Positions 35,121 through 48,400 of a DNA stretch of 64,000 nt are shown here, one piece after another. Position 1 is the stretch's first letter. Every line of letters begins with the position of its first letter. Origin of the DNA: Stichopus chloronotus (lineage: Eukaryota; Echinodermata; Holothuroidea; Aspidochirotida; Stichopodidae); contig CM037843.1 of NCBI GenBank assembly GCA_021234535.1, forward strand, positions 24,955,911 through 25,019,910. The letters run 5' to 3'. Both the position numbers and the translations under genes were made by a program. The notes beneath the pieces are model-generated. The model searched no databases and was not told the origin of the DNA. It saw only the letters and a program-made list of their open reading frames with translations.

Positions 35121-35573
35121 TAATTAATTGCTGATCTCATCAAATAATTGCTAATATCACTAAATGAATTGATGATATCATTAATTATTTGATGATATCA
35201 GCAAATAATTATTGATATCAAATAAATTTCTGATATCAACATTTGCATGAATTAGTGATATGTACTGGCCAATTGCTGATATCATTAAATCAATTGTTGA
35301 TACTAGCAATTGGTTTCTTGATATCAAATGATTTGTTGAGATCAGCAAATGAATCAGTGAAATGTCGTATTTGATGATATCAGCAAATAATTGATGATAT
35401 CATCAAACAATTGTTCATATCAATAATTAATTGCTGATCTCATCAAACAATTGCTGATATCAGCAAATGAATTGGTGATATCAGTAATTATTTGATGATA
35501 TCAGCAAATAATTGCTGATATCATCAAATGACTTGCTGATATCAACAACAAATTGTTGATATCATCAAACATC
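35121..35573. repeat. Tandem array of palindromic 20-21-bp units (AATTGCTGATATCAGCAAAT type)
   Basis: About 22 units. Exact GATATC palindromes start at 35174, 35194, 35214, 35232, 35278, 35320, 35376, 35396, 35456, 35477, 35497, 35517, 35538 and 35558; degenerate versions fill the gaps. Spacing in the right half is 20-21 bases without a break. Each unit is a near-perfect palindrome such as TTTGATGATATCAGCAAA or TTGCTGATATCATCAAA, so both strands read nearly alike. Confidence 0.9.
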
Positions 35574-36690
35574 TAATAAAAAGTAAAACGGCTTGGCATA
35601 GGCCAGTGACGAGTTAAATACAAACCCCCAAGTCTCTCACTACGAAATGGTCTTTAGTCAGGCTACAACACATGTTTCTGATTTCTATTCAACATTTAGC
35701 CACAGTAATTAAGAAATATAGGTCGAATCTTAGTGAAATAGGTCTTGCCTTCTCTCACCTGGTTAGAGTTTTTTCATTTCATCAGTATAGATTATGACTC
35801 CATGCCAGCGGGGGTGGGGCCGGGTGGCAGAGTCCCCCCCCCCCCCCCCCGAAATACACACAGAAATTTGGGGAGGGATGATAAGTTGACGGAGTTAAGA
35901 ACTTTGGGAGAACTGGTAGGTTTAAGTGAGGGGGAGAGGCACTGGGAAATTGACGGGCTTCACAAGTGTGATTTTTTTATATTGAAAACTAATACAATTG
36001 AAACAAGGTGTTCAGGTGTGAAATCGTTGATTCGCGCTTTCGATTTTTTTTTTTTTTTTGTATTTTAGGTTTATGGGTGCACGTGTGAAAAGAAAGTCAA
36101 ATTTGCACCACGATTGGACGACTGAGAAGGACAAACATGATCCCTTTTAGGCAAAGGGGAGGTGCCCCCATTCTCTTAGGCCTCTTCCTATGCCTCTTAG
36201 GCTTATCTGATTGCTGACTGATTTAAAATCTGGGCCTAAAGCCTTGGAAGGACAACACCCCTCCCCTTATATTCGTCGCCCACAGGCCGAAAGTCAAAAT
36301 AGGGACAATTTTCCCCCTCACAAAAAATCCTGGCCACGCCCCTGTGGCACTCTGTTAAAGGCTTTCTCATCGGATCGGCCAAAAATTGGAGCCATAAAGA
36401 CTGGTTTACGATCTCAGTGCTAAAATGGCAGAAAAAAAAATTGATTACGATTCTCTCTGTGTGTATGTGTGACTCGTCACCAAAAATGACGCAGTCTTAA
36501 ATACTTTCTCAGTTAAATAGTAGTTGAAGCATCGGCTACTACTTTTTCTACGAGTTCACTAACTAAATCATTGCATAGACGCACAACCGAGATTTAGCTA
36601 TATACAGATTTATGCACCCGCAAAGTGATTGCATAATTTGTTAAAATTAATTACAGTGCACAAAATACTAGTGAAAATAACATTATTGAG
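35574..36690. other. Upstream region of GLRX5
   Basis: No gene. A C15 tract lies near 35836-35850. CCTGGCCACGCCCCTG at 36329-36344 matches the right end of the hAT-like MITEs; a matching left end was not found. The GLRX5 promoter should lie in the last few hundred bases, where no clear core motif was seen. Confidence 0.4.
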
Positions 36691-36979
36691 ATGAGTGTTT
36701 TGGCCAGAAAAGCGTTCTTTTCTCTTGGATTTCAAATCCAAAGAACAGCTATAAGGGATTCTGTTTTAAGAGGGTTTGCGAGCTATTCAGCAGCTGAATC
36801 TGGCTCAAAAGAACACATCGACGAACTAGTAAAGAAAGATGATATTGTGGTATTCATGAAAGGTGTGCCAGAACAACCAATGTGTGGTTTCAGTAACGTT
36901 GTCATTCAGATTCTTCGAATGCATGGAGTCGAAAAATTTGGAAGCTACAACGTTTTGGAGGATGATTCATTAAGACAAG
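36691..36979 (+). CDS. GLRX5: GLRX5 exon 1
   Basis: Presequence and first half of the thioredoxin fold including CGFS. Ends AGACAAG|GTTTGC, one base into a Gly codon. Confidence 0.95.
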
Positions 36980-38025
36980 GTTTGCTTCCACGTTTACTTT
37001 GAGAAAACCTGAAGATTTAGTACTGCTCGTATCTCTACTGTATCCTCATCTGTATAGTCGTGGAACTAGGCCCAACGCTATCCTTACTACTGTATCATTA
37101 AAAGACTGCACAAAATGTGTTACATTAGCATGTTGGGACCTACATTGCAGTTTGTGAGACTTAATTGTGACAATGTGAGTTGTTTGTATTTCATTAGGAC
37201 GCAGTCTTCACACCCTTCTCCATCGTCAGTCGAATGTGGTCTTTGCTACTAAAAACAGAAATGATCATAGAAGTAACATCTTGTATGCTGATGTTCACAG
37301 TAGCTTTTGCAGGATCTAGTTTTTTTTCATTATTTAAATATTGTAGCTCAGATTAACAATAAATAACATTGCTATGTTAAATGGCACTGTATGACTGATA
37401 CTGGTTTCAAAATACTGGTTTGTGTTCACAATTGCCAAATAAAATCTGTTTGCGTTATCCCAGACCTGTCGACCTTGTGAAACAAAAATAGTGATATTGA
37501 CATTTTGAGAGCCAAAAATATGAGGAGACTACTGGAAAAATAGGGAGGTCGGTAACCTTTGGAAAAACAACATTTTGGTGAAGCATTAACATGGTTGGTT
37601 GTATTCTGCTGTTTGCATGTACATAGTTTTTATCAGCAATTTCAACTTCTACTCTCGTAAATTACAGTACGGTAACTTGTACTGTAAGTACAACCCTGTC
37701 CTGAGTAAGCCATGACTCCACGTAACCTACAGTATGTTGGTATACATTACTTGGAACATAACAGGGTAACAGCAGGGTGGAAAAAGAAACGCTCCACATC
37801 AACTGTCATAATTCATGGAAAGATTCAGTAAGTTACTTTCTGATTTTATTACATCCAGGGATCAAAGAGTACAGCAAATGGCCAACCATACCCCAGATAT
37901 TCTTCAAAGGAGAGTTTGTTGGGGGAAGTGACATAATGCTGGAAATGCACCAAAATGGGAGCCTTATAGACGAACTGAAAAGCCTTGGAATTCGATCTGC
38001 TCTCCTGGATGAAGATACAAAATAA
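36691..38025 (+). CDS. GLRX5: Glutaredoxin-related protein 5, mitochondrial (monothiol CGFS glutaredoxin)
   Basis: Two exons, 36691-36979 and 37859-38025, with a phase 1 GT-AG intron of 879 bases give 151 residues (human about 157). Role from the family: binds a glutathione-coordinated [2Fe-2S] cluster in the mitochondrial matrix and passes it from the ISCU scaffold to later assembly factors. Visible marks: an N-terminal stretch rich in Arg/Lys and lacking acids (about residues 1-30), as in a mitochondrial presequence; [18 protein letters not shown] with the single active-site Cys65 in [30 protein letters not shown], which contains the glutathione-binding TIPQ and GG-D elements; and a C-terminal [15 protein letters not shown] helix. 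Nothing is broken. It faces EXOC5 tail to tail. Confidence 0.96.
37859..38025 (+). CDS. GLRX5: GLRX5 exon 2
   Basis: Acceptor ACATCCAG, then [18 protein letters not shown] through SALLDEDTK and TAA. The split Gly codon is restored as GGG. Confidence 0.95.
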
Positions 38026-38232
38026 TCTGGATATCTGTATGTAGGAGACAATAAGGGTGTGCTGTCTCATTTGCTGTGAGAAGTTTTGAAGAATCCCAGA
38101 ATTATTTAACAGTGACAAACAGAGGGTTGTGATGACTAACATGAGATGAACACCGTGTAATCAGCAAAGGGATGTTTTAACAAAGAGTTAACAAATGATT
38201 GGTTTTTAAGGGGATGCCTTTCCAATCCATGA

Positions 38233-38238
38233 AATAAA
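38233..38238 (+). terminator. Candidate GLRX5 polyadenylation signal AATAAA
   Basis: First canonical AATAAA after the stop codon, about 210 bases downstream. This is a usual 3' UTR length for the gene. Confidence 0.55.
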
Positions 38239-41200
38239 CGTTTATCTTAGATCGAATATACATTGAACACAAAAGCAGAAAGAGGTCAGTGATTCTTATC
38301 ATAACCTCTTTAACTTGAATGGAAAATGGTGAAAGGGGGTACCCTGATTCTGCCAATGTTTGTTACTTACAGAAATGCTGAATATTTCTTATGCCTATGC
38401 TGAAGTAGCATATTTTTAACCACCAGGATATACATTGCATCATTATGGAAAATATATTGCTTGATATTCTTCATTGTAAGTCAAATGACATGGTGCAACA
38501 GTTTAATTGGTACAATGAAAACTTCTGCACTGAATGGCGGTGATGTAGATTTACTTGTGTACATCATGTACAAAGGCCACCCAACATTTGGCTGACAGTA
38601 CAGTGCAAAGTAACTGAGGTCTAGTAAATTAGTAATTTCCTTGATTCTTAGACTACAGCAAGCAGACATTGATACATTACAGTAGTTACCACATTTTTGT
38701 TAAGGCATTTATAGTGGGTGGCATGCTAGAGTTGAAGGCCATTTTCACACTCCGCACCCAGTTTGAAATTTAAGCAGGTGCCCGGACTGAAAAATAGGAA
38801 ATATAGGTTTGTGCACAGACAGCTGGCAGTAGTGAATACTTTACTCAATGTGGAGTTACTATCTGTCCAGATAAACCAGGATTGTCCCATTTCTGAAAGG
38901 CAAAGGGAGTGTCCTGATTGGTAAAACAAAATAAAACAAATTGTCCTGATTTCAGTATAGAAAAAGTCTGGTCATATGAAATAGCAAGGAACAACTTAGT
39001 TTTCAAAATTTGCATACAGTAAAATTTTGATTCTTGGGTATTTTGTTGCAAAATCTGTGAAAACCGTCATGTTGCATGTACCAAAACTGCAATCACAATA
39101 TTCCCATTGTGTTGCAATTTGACCATTTTGTGATGTAGAAGGGGATGTAATACCAGATCAGTTATTTATTGTATAGATCCTTGCATCATCTTCATCAGCA
39201 TCACAAATTAAGCACTTCTCTTGAGCAGCAAGACTTACACTTTTTTTTTTAATTAACAGAGGGCTCCTTCCCCAGATCAGTCTTCAAAAGTTACAGTCTG
39301 TCCCACTTTCAGCTCAGAGAAATATGGTAACGCTAACTCAATTGAAAACACACTTGTAAAGCTAACCATTGATATGATTGTTCTTAGATGTGAATATAGT
39401 TCTACACACAAAGGACCCTACAAGGGACCTTTAGGTGAGTCCTTTGACTCTATGCCCAAGTGGGTGGTCCCTTCAGCATCCATTTAGCTGATCTTCCCAG
39501 TTTGAGGAAAATGTTGGCTAGAACCCTGGCTACAAATGTAAGAATTTTTTCATTTCTGGATGGGCATATATGGTGTAATCATTGGCTAGAAAAGTAGATG
39601 CAATATTATTTTTCAGTAACAAAGCAAGAAAAGGCTACAGTACAGTATGCATATACGTCAGTCTGATGTGCCTGTCGTAGTCTGCAACAAATCTGGGGGA
39701 ATCTTGATTAGCCTTGTGAAGCGTTTGTTTTCAACTGAAACAACATAGGGTAAATAAGATTAACATACTGTTTATGTTCACATAGCACGAGAATGAATCT
39801 CATTGGTATTATGGATAGTATAGTGACCAAATGTTGCCCGTAATAGATCAAATGAACCCTCTTTTGTTCCTACTACTGTATAAATGAATACTAAAGATTT
39901 GTCTACAGTGATCTGAGTGATGGGGTTTTATTCAGCTGCTGTATAGCCACTTTTGCCATTTATCTATGTATGAAATTGTATCTCTGTGGGGGATGGGGAG
40001 GCAATGATTTTTGTCCAGATTTAGTACTGTACTTTTTATCAATTTACCTGAATTTTGAGGCTTAACTTTCATTCCAGCTCCAATTGCATCACAAGGATTT
40101 TTACAGAAGGGTGTGGGGGGGGGGGGGGCAGGGCCCAAGTTGCATTGTGATATGGAAATACAGTGTCCCTTTACTGCAATGGGGCAATCATGATTTGGAC
40201 TGCTTGAATGACAGTTGAATGACTGCTGGAATGACAGAATGACAAGACTGAGCAGAGCACCACCATGGATTGGTGCAGAGTCTTATCAGAAACTATTTTC
40301 TTGCCTGTCTCATTTTCCTGAATAGATCCACTATAGTTGCCAAAATTGGGGGGCGGGGGAGCATATGCCCCACTCCTGCCTCGTTGTTGATAACACTGAC
40401 TTTCTTTGACTACCGCACAAAGTCGGATGGATGGTACTATTGGTACTTTACAAATATTGATTTGTGGATTGACCCAGAGTATTACACCAAACCCAAACTT
40501 GCAAAACATGGAATGTACCCCGGCTCTTTCTCTTTTCCTTGCTCTCCCAGACACTGAGCATGATATGGTTTGAAAGACTAACGTTTCACTGAGCAGATTT
40601 ACTTGAAAGGGTGATGGAAGGTTGAAGAAGCAGATGATTCATTAGTTTAACTTGTAGACAATCACTTCTTAAGATGTGATAATGACAAAAGAAAATAAAA
40701 TCTTGTAAACTAATTCATGCCATATTATTATTAATTTTTGTGTGTGTGTGAAAAAAATATGCACCAAATAGCAATCATGTCAACATGGCAAGAATAACCT
40801 AAAGATGAGACCATTTGTCTTTAGAAACAATATTGAGTATTATTTTAAGCAAAATGGACGACGCTTTACATTGGCATACATAGAATAAGACTTAAGTGGT
40901 TAGTAAGTGGTTAATAGACATACTCTGCATAAGGATAGAAAGAAGTGACTGTCAGAGTCACTTCCTATTCTTACCACGAAAGTTGACTGCGATAGTAAAT
41001 ACCATCATGATACCTGCGATAAATTACTGCATATCAATCAACCTCCAAAATGTAACTTTCACTGATTATCCTAACATGTTAATTCCACCATTCACCTCTT
41101 TTTGGTATCCCCTTTCCGACTAGTGCTTCTTCTATCTGACTTGTTTACATTATGTTTCCCTCATATTGTTCCTCTTCATACTTGACAGGCATAACCTAAA

Positions 41201-42329
41201 ATATTAAAGAAGGCATTTAGCTACTGCTCATTATTCATTCTCTGAATATTCTGCAAATTCTCCCGACCTACAGTATCTGGTCTTCTGTCATTTGGAAATA
41301 AACAACAACAGGATGTCATTTTACTACAACAAAGCAATTCTATGACTAGGGCACTAAATAACAATCTAGGGCGGGAGGAAGGGGAAGGGACAGCAGTGGA
41401 CAGCAGAGGGGTACCCGTGGATGGATAGTGAAACTGAAGCAGAAATAATAGTAACGATAGCTTTCTTTACAACAACTTGTTCCCAATGACACCAATTCCC
41501 ACAGCTTCCAACACTATCTATGGGTGCATGCAACAAGGTCAGGCACTTAGGGAATGACTGTTTGAATGAGTGAGTAAATACGCCAACCCCTACACAGGGT
41601 AAACTACACTGATGCAGAAATGTCTGCCTTGAGTCGCGAACTTTTAAGTCGCATGCAAGAAGAAATGTTGCATAAAGTCGCACAATGTCCCGATTTAGCA
41701 CTGATGGTGTGACTACAAATTAAGTTTGAAAATGAGTATTCATAAACACTTGCAGCTATCTCATACAGTCTTGATGTCAAGATGGATATTAAACTAATCA
41801 AAACTTGCTTTCAAGCTTTGAATGCATACAGTATCCTTCTCCCTTATTCCTCAGTTACAGAAAATTTTAATAATGCAAAATATATGGAGTGGCATAAGAT
41901 TTGAATGGCATGCCAACAGTTTCATTTACAACATGCAGTCACAATTAAGTACGTCAATGTTATGCAAAACTTTTCATGTAATAATTCTAGCAGATTTGCT
42001 GTTGTGGGTCAGTGACAATTGTTGCAAGTGGGCTATGGTCATTGCATTGCCATCTCATATTAAAATATCCAATTCAAACTTTCATAAAGATGTAGCAAAA
42101 AAGTACACAGAGCATAATTTCACATCTCTCAAGTGAACAGATAGGTAATTTTTTTTTTCTCAGTGCTCTTTCACTTTCTGTGTCTTTTCCACATATCGAA
42201 AGAACATAGTTTACTTCTTACATACAGCAGTGATGATATTTAAACAGAAGAAATATTGCACATTATAAATACACTTAAAACTGCAGTTTTTCTGTTATTG
42301 ATCACTTGGTACTGTACAAAACAGGAGGT
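38239..42329. other. Convergent intergenic region between GLRX5 and EXOC5
   Basis: Holds the 3' UTR of EXOC5 on the right; its polyadenylation site was not identified. A repeat copy sits at about 40080-40400: a G-run near 40117-40128, GAGCACCACCATGGATTGG at about 40256-40274 and a second G-rich stretch near 40347-40360, like the other CCACCATCAGTTGG elements. No further gene supported. Confidence 0.4.
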
Positions 42330-42416
42330 TCATCGCAGTTGCTGGGCGATCTTTGCCGTCTTGAAGTCTGATCGAAGCTGGATAAACGACATGACAACCG
42401 ATTTTTCGATAGAAGC
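42330..42416 (-). CDS. EXOC5: EXOC5 terminal exon
   Basis: Codes for ASIEKSVVMSFIQLRSDFKT and AKIAQQLR, then TGA. It aligns with the extreme C-terminus of Sec10 (SFVQLRADY-type end). Acceptor CTTCAAG. Confidence 0.93.
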   Translation of the reverse strand, partial: ASIEKSVVMSFIQLRSDFKTAKIAQQLR

Positions 42417-45400
42417 CTTGAAGGAAATGAAGGACAAAAATACATAAATAAAAGTGAAATGAATATAAAGGTGAAAAGTTGAATTTATATACAAACATAG
42501 CACAAGCATCCCTAATGCAACCTCTTCAGTACTCTCCTCCTCCTAAAGTCTTGCAAATTCAGTTAAATTTGATTTCAAGGAAAAAAGGTAAAAATTCTGA
42601 GGAGGGAGGTTGAGAGGAGCTTTGTTGACAAAATGTGATTTCATATATTAGTCTGATTTCAATTTGCTCAAGTTCAAAAAATCATTCCATGCAAATTGAA
42701 TTTCTATATGCAAATTTCAGCTTCTCTTGTGGTGTTCAATTGGAACATTCATCGACGCTTCCTATCTGTCTCGTCAGCTTTATGGGGATGCTTATTTAAA
42801 TGGAGAAGAGTGAAAGAGCAACCAGAGAAATAGATAAACGAGAATGTCATGGAACGATAAGTAAAGGCCAAATTCTGTATTGCAAAAGGAGTTCTTATGA
42901 AACTGCATAACACAAATCCAACGGAACTTTTAGGATAAAATACAACTCACATACAGCTAAACGTTGGGACGTAGTTTTCCATGAATATTATTGTATCATC
43001 TCAAAACATAAAATGATTGCATTTACTTTTGTTTTCCCCATGATATCGAACAAATTCTCGGGCCATATGTGCATTATATATGGCAAATGTCAAAGTCTTG
43101 GCTTTCTTGCCTTACCATGTAAGGCGCAGCCTATTATTGTTCAACTTCATTTGTTCAGTGTGTGAGTTAGTTGCAGTGACGTCATTCTAGTTTATATATT
43201 TCTATGGGAGCAACAAAAATCCAGTCTCTTACCAGTTGTTCACCATTAATGATCATCTTCAAGTTTTCAGAGTTGACAACTAACAGATTACAGAGGGCAT
43301 GAAGCATCTCAAAGAGACTGTTCACCATCGGAATCTGAAAGCAAATGATGAAAGACAGTGATAGCATTCCAGATGTTGTCAACGTGAGCGAGCTGACCAC
43401 TAAACACAGTTTGATCTCTTCTTACCTGTACCATCTCTTCAAAATTTTTAAAGAACGTGCTTTTTGACGAAGGACAAACTGTTCTTCGCTACAATATTCT
43501 GTCCATTTCTCGGGCAAAAACGACAATTGTACCAGTTATGCTAACAAACTCTCTTTACACAACCAATCCAATCGTTAATGTCATAGGACAGGCCACCATA
43601 TAACTATTGCAAGATGCACATTTACATAGCATCAAAAGAAAGGAGGTCCAGAAAAAAAAGTTAAGCCTATTGCACAAAAGTCTATTCTGCTATAATACTA
43701 GAATTTGAAACTGGCAGCTTCAAGTGCTGGACATAAAATTCTCCTTTTTATAATTTCAAACTCACCTGAAAACTCTTGACCATTCTTCTGTACTCATTCA
43801 CATCACAGATTACAAGCATAGCTCCTGCAAAAGACAAAAAAGTTTGCAGTGACTACAATTCTTGTGACCAAAAATTTAGAAGGGATGTATATGTGGGAAC
43901 ATAAAATCAAGTCAATGAAGCATTTCAGCTGGATCACTGTTTAATGAGAAACTGTAAAATCATCTTACCCCTTGGATTGTAAGTGAAATTCTGCAAATGA
44001 TCAAATATGACTCTGTGGAATCTTATTCCAAACTCTAACAGCACAGAGCTGACATTTTTGCCATCGAGGCACCTCTTGATGGCATCAATGTGTTTCTCGC
44101 AAAATGCCATGACCTTCTTGCAGGCCTGCGATGAAAAAAAAAGAAGTGGTCATAATGTAATAGTATTATCTCAGTGATTTGTTCATGGCTGAGTCAAAAG
44201 GGACTTCTAAACTGAGAATTGGATTACTCTGGTCAATATGGTGTGAGTCTTGACGAGCATACTCTTCCTGGTCCTGAAACCTACTAAACTTGCTATACAA
44301 CATGTACACGGAGCACTAGTCATGTATTGAAACTAGCATAATGTTAAGAGGTACAAGACCTCAATCCCAGATTGCAAGGTTTATTTTTTGACCACACCCC
44401 TCTTTCTCAAGAGGTTCACAGACCCACAATGACACAGGAACGGACGGTGACTCACTGGAGAGAACTGAGCCATCATTTTCTCTTCACCTTCTGGCCTGAA
44501 GTCATTCTTCTTCTGCTCGGTGGTTAGGACATACTTGATGTAACCAACAATTGAGGTCAAAAGTCTGCAAGAGATGAGATCCACCAGTAATGTTTTGAGT
44601 CATTTTAGTGAGAAACAATAAAACCATTGAGAGGATCAGACTCTATCATGACATCTGAAATAATACTCCATCCAACAGTCCTTATCCTCTCACTTCACAA
44701 AATTTCCAAGACTGTTTCAGAGAATGAAAACTTGTTTGTTCTCTGCAGATGCTACATAAAGCTAACTAGGATATAGGATGTGCTTTGTGATGCTTACTGT
44801 ATATATACACCATGAGATGGGGGAGTAAGTCCGCAAACGAGGAGAAGAGAGCAACCCATGATAAATCTAATCCCCCCTCCTCCAGTTGTCCTTGAGGGGG
44901 GATACACAGGAACCACTTACCTCACTTCTTGGACAACGTCTATCTTTGTCCTAACCCCTCATTCACCATCTCAAATATCAAACCAAGGCCTTATAAATAT
45001 ACACTTTGGATTGAAATGGCAGAAATATGAGAGAAAAGTTTAAGATCACAAAACAAAGTGATAATGTGAAAATACAAATTATATTACAATGTGACGTTGC
45101 TCTGCCTTTTCTTCACTCGAAATGGTTCTTAAAAATTTTAAAGCTGATTCCTTTAGTTCAGGCATGTTGTCACACACACATAAAAATCTAACATGCAAGT
45201 CACCTGTCCAGACCATTCTGAATTTTGTGTTCCATATCCTGCATAACTTGAACCTTCTTATCAACGCATGCTGTATGCTGAGCTGTGGAACTGAACAGAG
45301 ATTAATACAAGGATTTATCATCAATTCACTCATTTGCAGATGCCAGTGATAAATTGTGCAAATTCTTTAAAAAAATGTGTTCCTTATGCAATTCAGACTT

Positions 45401-48400
45401 GCATACCAAGAAAACTGTTTCTTAAAACATATACTGTTCATTTTACAACAGTGTCTCGCAAAATGGGTAAACTTGATTACTAATATTGATAAGCAAAAGT
45501 GTTACTTCATGTTAATTCAGAAGATGGGACTGCAATTATGAAACAGTCATCACTGTTCACACAGCAGTTGGATGAATTATGGATGTTGGGTGGGGTATAA
45601 AGTACCAATTTATCAGTAGCTGATCTGTAACGGCCTATGTAATTTGGAGAACAGATACAAATTTAAAAAATTAATTCCTTCAAGGCGAATATATTTCAAT
45701 CAAGCAATAATTTCACAAAACTTAACATTCAACAATAAAAACTGGACGTAAGCAGCTCATTGATCTCTGACAATTTGGAGTCCACCGAAGTCAGCCTCCA
45801 TGTCCACTGTACGCTGAGTGGGTCATCAGTTTTAAATGTCATTGAGCAGTCTCTCTGCCCGGCTGCCTGGGTATAGCATAATGATGTTCTCTATTAACTC
45901 ACATGGCTGGGTACACCAATGGAATAACACGTTTGTTCATCTTGCAATGCCGCAGGTCAATGTGACATTGTGAGTAATATGGCTTCGGTGGTTGGATAAT
46001 TGGTAAAAGTCACAAAAACCTGACTGATATGCACATCACCCTTTTCTGGAATTTCCACATTTGTCTGAGAAGATGGACTGAATATAAACCAATTACTAGG
46101 ACCACACCATATGACCATCCAAGCCATGTTTCAATATGCCTTTTAAGTCCTTTTCATGGTTTAGTACAAACTTTATGAAAAAGCTGGTACTTTTAAAACA
46201 GAGTCAATCTAAAGGAGAAAATAAGTTGCCACCCACAAACCTTAGCGTTACCTGCCTCTGGGGCTGAGCATAAAAGAACATTACTTTGATAGCATACATC
46301 ACAAGGACTGTAATGTTGTGAGAACAATATCTACTAACAATAAAATGGATGAAATGTGTTATGAAATATACCAAAGATTTATGACAATAATGTGTACAAT
46401 TTAGAGAGAAGGGAGAAAAAAGAATGATTATTCAATGAAGGTTTACTATGCTGCGATAAAAGTTCCTCGAACTACTTAAGGTTATTTGTAAAATGCTCCC
46501 ACAACCATCTATGTGATACAAAATTTGTGCAACACGTCACAAAATAACATGTTTTTGCATGTCTATGAATTTATGTCACGTACCTAATGACGTTCTATCT
46601 GGCACTGCTAAGGTAGCTTTTTTTCTCTATCTATGGTTATTGCAAAATTTACATCAAATCTGTAATAACACATATAAGCACAAGTCAAGACTCACATCAA
46701 TTTCTAAAATTCCCTGTCCATTTATATCATCCATGCATGTGTTTCAAGAGATTTGTTTGCGTTTCTTTTAGAATTAAACTTCTTGAAAATATTTAAACAT
46801 GTACAATTTGTTAATAAGAAATCACATTTAGTAAGTCAGAAAGCACAGGATTCACTGTTTTGAATAGCAACGTTTCTCACAAAACATGAAAGCAGTATTT
46901 CTCAAAAAAATATTCACACCATCAATAATTAGAACTGCCAGAGATTTTTCATTCCTAATACTAGAGTAATATATAAGAACTACAAGGTGGACTTCCAGTA
47001 CTAATGCAAAGCAGCTGTGATTCCATAGGTAGCTGTATGCCATTACCAAAGCGCTCTACACAGGATGTTCTATGTGCAAAAGTTCGATAAAACTGTGTGG
47101 AAAAACTAGTATACACAATGCATTATATCGCCCTGATTAATAATGGTATCAACAATGCTAATAGTCCTCTGTTATTGGTAAGCATCGCAGGTCTCCAACT
47201 GAGACATAAACTACATGAGGTGTAACAAACTCATACCTTACAAAGTTTACTTAGTTATGTATATACTATATATTATGCCTATTAAAGCTATGTAATCAGC
47301 TATGTAATGTAGTGAATATCAGGCTAGACCTGAGTCAGTTTTGCTGTTTCTTCAATAAATCAGACAGACTTCACAAACTGTAATGAAATCCTCACTGACT
47401 TATGACTACAGCCACCACTTACAATGTGTCCTCAAGTTTTACAAGGTAGAAAGAGGATGTCTATTGCTAAGACAATGATTGTTACGTGATGTTTGTATTG
47501 ACTTTGTACAATGAATCAGCAGACAGCTTGCACTTCAACTTCTTTTTCCAAAGTCGGAGGACGCTCTATGCAATCACAGAAAATTCCCAAAGTCCATCCT
47601 TTAGTTCTCACATATTGCTTGAAGTTCCTTACATAGCATGGATATGTATATTCCATTATTCCATATTCCAAATATGACAAACATTCACTCTATGTAAACA
47701 CTCTGAGTTCATTTAAGAATTAAAGGTACTTCCTATCAAGTCCCTCATCAGAATGATAACCACATATCCTGGGTTAAAAAAGAATGTAGCAAAGTTATTT
47801 CATTTTGAAGAATGAGGGCCAGCAACGTGGTGCAATTTTTGGATGAATCTGTTAGTCTGTGCATAGTATCATAAATATTGCCCTCAATAAATACAAGAGA
47901 TCGCATACAATTTGCTCTTTCATGAGTGACACAACCAATAAACTACGAAAGATGGGGAAGGAGGGAGGGAAGGGAAAAGACTGACAAACCAGAGAATGTG
48001 AAACAAAGTGGAAAACATTTTAGCACTCAAATGAAAGTCTGGGCTTGTACATGGACATTTCAGTTATAGATACATCAAAGTCCCCGATATTGAAATTAAT
48101 CACAAAACAACGAGCAAGCTAATGATCCAAAAAATAAACGGTTTCAGGGCTGACGATGCACCATTTTTTTTAATGTTACATCTTGAACAACGATTTCATA
48201 ACAGATTACATTCAGTGATGCAATAAATACACAGTATATTTAAGCATATGACTGTTGTGAGTTGAACCTGTAATATAAATTACTTTGACAACTAGTCTTC
48301 CTGCTGATCCCTATCTTTTTTATGATACTCTCCGTGTTTAATGGTTGTGCCACTGCCCTGCACCATTTTTTGCAAAACTGGTATTCCATAGCAAATATAG

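Noticed and set aside
35745..36068. 107-codon frame with a Pro run and Phe tail
   Set aside because: Made of a poly-C tract, a poly-T tract and unremarkable sequence between; no homology.
40171..40554. 127-codon minus-strand frame downstream of GLRX5
   Set aside because: Overlaps a dispersed repeat with G-runs and the CCACCATGGATTGG core; no recognisable protein.
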